From Lycorma delicatula (Eukaryota; Arthropoda; Insecta; Hemiptera; Fulgoridae): 64,000 nucleotides of DNA. Position 1 is the stretch's first letter. Every line of letters begins with the position of its first letter. The DNA is taken from the NCBI RefSeq assembly GCF_047948215.1, contig NC_134458.1:139112536-139176535 (forward strand). Direction: 5' to 3'. A model generated the notes under the pieces. The model saw only the letters and a program-made list of their open reading frames with translations. It was not told the DNA's origin and ran no database searches. The position numbers and the translations under genes are program-made. Below, piece after piece: positions 40,101 to 46,100 of this stretch.

Positions 40101-43100
40101 GAAAAAATTATATCTATTTGAATATTTTTTAAAAATTCAGGTGTGTGAAATACATGAGTAAATATAGTATTCTACAAAAGATTCATCAACTTTCAATTTC
40201 TATATTTATAGTATGTAACTTGATCATAGAAACATATGAATGATAATTCATTTTACCAATATATTACAAGAAAAAAGGTTACTATTTGCATTAAAGTCCA
40301 TAAAAAAATAAAAATGATTGTATTATTATTATTACTAGTAACAAGAGGGAAAATTAAATAAAAATGGGATTTTGTTTTTAAAAAAAATATATTTATTAAA
40401 AAATAAAAGGCAAATATAATTTATTTTTCTACACAGTTTCCTGCTTTAGAAGTACCTTTTTCCCAGAGAGAAGGATGGTTTTTTATCGCAGCATTATAGA
40501 ATGAAACTGGTTGCGTCAGGAGCCAATTGTGCTCGAATCCCTCCACGCTCTCATCATCTTCAAATCATTGTCCTCCTAGAGCTTCTTTAAGCGGTCCAAA
40601 CCAATGAAAATCGCAGGGCGATAGGTCTGGGCTGTAGAGAGGATGATCAAGTTGAGTCCAGTGCATTTCTTCTAGCTTTGAGACCATTAGAGCTGTAGTA
40701 TGGGGCCTGGCATTGTCGTGGAGGAGGATGGCCTCTCAAATTGGTTGGTCTCGTCTTTTATGATATACAGCCCTCACCTCATTCAATAGCTCGCAGTAGT
40801 AAGCAGCACTGATTGTGCATCATTCATGCAAAAAATCAATGAGCAAAATGCCTCACCGGTCCAAAAAAATGGTTGAAAGAACCTTGCCAGCTGACAGTTA
40901 AGTCTTAGCTTTCACTGGGGCTGCCTCCCCTTTTCACCACCACTCCCATACTGGCTTGTTTCAACTAGCATTATGGGTTGTGCAATGGAGGGGTGCACCT
41001 GTTGCTCTGACATCGTGAGCGTTACTGAAAAATTGGTTGGGAGTGTGGAATGGACAGCTCTTCCTACTCATAATGACCCCACCCAAGCATACTAGAAGCG
41101 CGAGCCCAGTCCTACCAACCGTAGATGCTCAGAAACAAAAATCCCATTTATATTTGATTTATCCTCGTATAACATGCAACACTTAATCAGAGCAAACCAG
41201 AAGAATATAGACAATCTACAAAGATTTTCTTTTTCACATAAATAATTTGCCAAAAAATCAAAAAGCTAATTTTCATGATCAAAAAGCAAAATAGCTACAG
41301 AAGTCTTTAAACAAATAATGCACATATTAAACCAAACTAATTAATAATACTGGTATTACTCAAAAAAATTAAATAAACACAAAAATATACATATTTATAG
41401 TTATTATAACTAGAAATAAAAAAAAGTACAAAGTTGTTAGGAAAACATACTATTAGGAATTGCAATATACAAAAAAAATGAAAGAGTTTTATGTAAAACT
41501 TATACAAAAAAGCCTGTATTATTCAGTTTTATAACACAAATCTAATTTCTTGAAAAAAGTATAGACATTTTTACAAAGTACTTCTTCATTAAAATTGCCA
41601 AGTAATTCATAAAATGTAAGTAGTATCTTAATAAAATAGTAGTTTAATAAAGACTTTTTTACTTTTTTATAAATTAAAAAAAAATTCTGTTTAAATTATA
41701 AGGAAGTAGTTCTTCCAAAGAAGCTTTTGAAGTTAGATTAATTAACAGCACCTTCTTCAATAAAGTTTCTGGTAGCACTGCAATAATGTTTCTGTAATTT
41801 TTAATTTTTAGTCATTTTAAAATTTCATTTTTTTAATCATTTTAAAACGTTATATAACTTTTTATCAGGCTGTTTAAAAATCCTTTTAGCCTCACAAACG
41901 TTTTAATAACTTCTTAAAAATGTTAATAGGCAGGCAAGCTAATAACCATAAAGAAACAGATTTAGGAATTTTATTATCACAAGAAAAATTAAAAAGTATC
42001 TTCAAAAAAATAACAATTATAAATAAAATTTTGGCTATAAGTTTTGATAAAAATGACTAAAATGTAAAATATGTTTTTGAAAAAATTGGGGGAATGATGG
42101 GCCAGACATTTTTCATTTATGTTTCCACTTAAGTATTTTTCCAAATAGAGTATTTAATTAAAATTAAAAAGTATATGCTTTGAAAGATTAATAACAATAA
42201 CGAGATTAAAAGTTATACTGTAAAAGATTAAAAGTCTGCAAAGGTACAACTTTTGTACTTGTTAAAGTTATCAAAATGTGTAAAGATAACAAAAGATGCC
42301 TATGCCAAAATAATTTTTAAATATAAATTAATTATACTAACAAAAAAGGATCAAAAAAATATTAGTTCATGTAAAAATTTGTAATGCTGACTTTGGTGGT
42401 AATGTTTCATCCTTTAAATGCTGCATCTACTCCTAATCAGACTTGGCATTTTTCATACTATTCACCTCTAATCAACCAATTGTTACTGGTTTGTAAATGA
42501 GGGTCAGTTGCTACTGTTACTTAAATGAAATGATTATATGAATATAAAATGTATATAAACCACAAAGAATGTGGGCTTTCGGAACATGGGCTGAGTTCCA
42601 TCATTAAGGTTAATGCCAAACTGAACTATAATCTGTTAGGAATGGGGCTTAACTGTCGCAGAACAGTTGTGGAGGTAGATGTGCTGGTTTGCCACAACTA
42701 CAAAATACAAAGAACATACAGATTTAACATACAAAATACAAAGAATCCTGTAATGCACATATAAAATCTAAAAATACAGACACAAAAAAATGATCCTGAA
42801 TGAAGAAGTAATTAAAATGCATGTAATAATGGGCTAAGCAAAATAATTAAAAAGAACATGAATGTAAGTAGAAAGAAGTTAAAATAAAACATTAAGGTTA
42901 TAGAAGTGTTAACATAAGGAGTAATAAAAAAATAAAATATTCTTGAAATAATATGAAAAGGTGTAAATGAGCAGAGAGAATAATTTTTATATTTTACTTC
43001 AGGATCAAGTTCAAATGCTTCAAAGCCCGAACAAAAGGAAAAAATTTTAACTTTTCCTTCAGTTGTTCTTAAGATATTCTTGTTGATCTCTATAAATACC

Positions 43101-46100
43101 CATGCAGTAAGAGATATATTATTAATATTTTATTACTTTAAGACATCCTCCCTTATTCCTCACCATAAGCATAAGAATGAAGAAGAATATACTCATGAAA
43201 AGGTGAAATGCTTAAACATAAATTAACTAAAAAGTACACTATGGTTTGTCACAACTATGACAGAAAAAAGAAAGAATGAATCATGATTACTTAAAAATGG
43301 CAAATTTATATCAAATTTTTTACTTTATTCCTAGTTACAGATTTTAATCACTATGCATACAAAAAAAAAAAATATATTATAATAAAAAAAAGTAAAACAT
43401 TAACTAACCTTATATCTAAGCATTTCTTCACTATTGAGTATAACTTTCAATTTTTTCCAGTTAAATGATGCTTGTTTGCGATACCTATCCAGTGGTCCAG
43501 ATGGAAAATCCTTCAATATTTCATCAATTGTTTCAGCCGAAGTTGATGCCATCCTGTTGCTGAAAATGGAATATGCTCTTAAATAAACACGTACATACAT
43601 GTACACATTTTTACAAGTTGGGCTGCTAGTAGAAGTGCAAAATTTTAAATCTACAAAAACTATGTATGTATCTAATTATTATTTTTACCATATCATTCTA
43701 TGGTGTTGTGACAAAAGTATAGTCTTGATCAAATGTCTAAGGTTTAAGAAAATTGGGTCAAGAATATAATATGTATTGCCATTCATTTAAAAATAGTCTG
43801 GATATTTTAATCAGAGTACATAATACTTTCGAAAATTCAAACTTTTAAAAACATTTCTTCCAAATTTCTAAAATGACACAGTAGCTCTAGTAGATTGGCA
43901 TCGAAGCCACATTTTTACAAAAAAATCCTATTAAATCCCTTCCACCTAATTCTAGAAAAAAAAACTAAGAACAATTGCAGAAGACAAAAAACTAAGTTTC
44001 AATTACAAGTTATTTAAAATTATATTCAATAGCAAGATGTCTTTTCAATCAAAATAAACATATTTTAATTTAAAACATTATTTATTGATAAAACAAATCA
44101 TTAAAACGGTATAAATGATTAAAATATAAACAAGGTTGAATTACAAAATTTTAAAATGCAAAGTTACCTCATTTAATCATAAGTTAGTTGGTACTAATAA
44201 ACAGATCTATTATTAAATCTTGAAACTTGTTCAGTACTATCTGGGACATCAATATAAGAATTAGTTTACTGCTGATAAGAAAATATTCTTGAATAAGTAA
44301 ACTATATCATAAAATGTTTATTCTTTACGCTCATTTAACTATGAATACAATGTTTATCAAACAGAAAATTATGTTTTCCAATGACTATTACAAAGGCATT
44401 TGTTGGACAGCACAATCAAATTACTACATAATAATATATACAGAGTTATAAGGAAAACTTTATTTTATATTTTCACCAACAGAATAGGATTTGAAAAAAC
44501 CTACTTCTAGTACTATGTCCTAGAATGAGCCTTTTTATTTTAAGCTTATTTTACACTGACAAAATAAAAAAATTCAAAACAAACCAATAAAAATAGTTTT
44601 TACATGTACCTTTTGATACTACAGCACTTAAGTTTGATTCGAGTAGTTGTCCAGTGATTTAAAATCAAACTATCCACAACTTGCACTGAAATAAACAGAA
44701 ATTAATTAGTAATATATAGTTGCTAATATACTCATTAGTTCTGATTGAAGATAGATCACAAAAGATTAAGTTTAACTTAAGATAACTTTATTTATTCTTA
44801 ACAAATGAGATTTGAGCTTCTTTTTATTTGTTAAAAACTGGCTACTCAATTGACACATTATTTTAAAAAATTTATTTCTGTTGAAACAGTAAATTTGGAT
44901 ACATTTTATTTTACTGTATCGACAAATAAATTTAATAATCTGGGTAATTAATTTATTACTCATTTCAGGGATGTTAAATGGAATACTAGCCTAGCAGAGT
45001 TAGAATTTAAAAACTGTTAAAAAGTTTTAACTTTGTGGGTAAAGAATATGTGAATATCTGCAGACGCTGAATGAATGAAGAGAAATAAAACGAACATCAG
45101 GAATATCTGCCTGCATCATGAATAAAAAATAGGAGATGAAACTTAAAAATCATTTGATAGATATTTAGAATTGCTTTTGAACTATCACAAAATAATCACA
45201 TCAATTATCATATATAATGGCAACCTAATCAATTTTATCTAAAAATAAAATAAATTCTGTGTTCAAAACAAACATAATTATAAGTTACATAGATCATATC
45301 AGGAATGGATAGATTTGCTGTTCTAACTAAACAATATTAAAATTTGTATTAAAAAAAACAAGTATGATAAAACAGTAAAGATAATGAGTAAGATCTTACG
45401 AACAGTTGATTTTTTAAATCAAAGGTTCTGAGGTTCAAATCATAGTAAAGGTATTATACTTTTAATCTTCAAATCATAGAAAAGGTAAATTACTTTTATA
45501 TTAATTTGAATATTAAACAATGGACATGACATATTAATATTAATGAATATACATGAAATATTAATGGACATGAATATTAAACAATGGAAAGTGTACTTTG
45601 GTGTCAGGGTTCAATTAACCAGATATTTCAGGAATGGTTGACCACAGATTTTACAAGACTATACCCCATTTATATGTTATAGATATCATCCTAACCTCAC
45701 TGGGTACTTGCTGAGCAAGTACACACTGGAATAGAAAATAAAGAATCCATAGTTAAAATGGTTTGAATGGCAGAAATCTGAAAATGACAAAATTTATTGA
45801 CAAATATATTGTATAAGATTTTTACTAAGTGGCAGGATATTTTTTCTGCTTGTCATAAGAGGTGACTAAAAGGAGAGTAGTATATAATTTAAAATGTCTT
45901 ATAATTATGTTTCTCTGTCCAGAAGCATAGTTAATACTTTGGTGGTTAGTGTTGTGTGCTGCTCGGTATATCTGTTTCTTTTCGGCCATGCATGTGGTGC
46001 TATTAAATCTATTAGGATACATAGCTAACAACCTCAGCAGTTAATGTTATCAAATTTAGAAAAAAGCATGCTACTTTTCAAATCCGTGTTCAACAAATCA

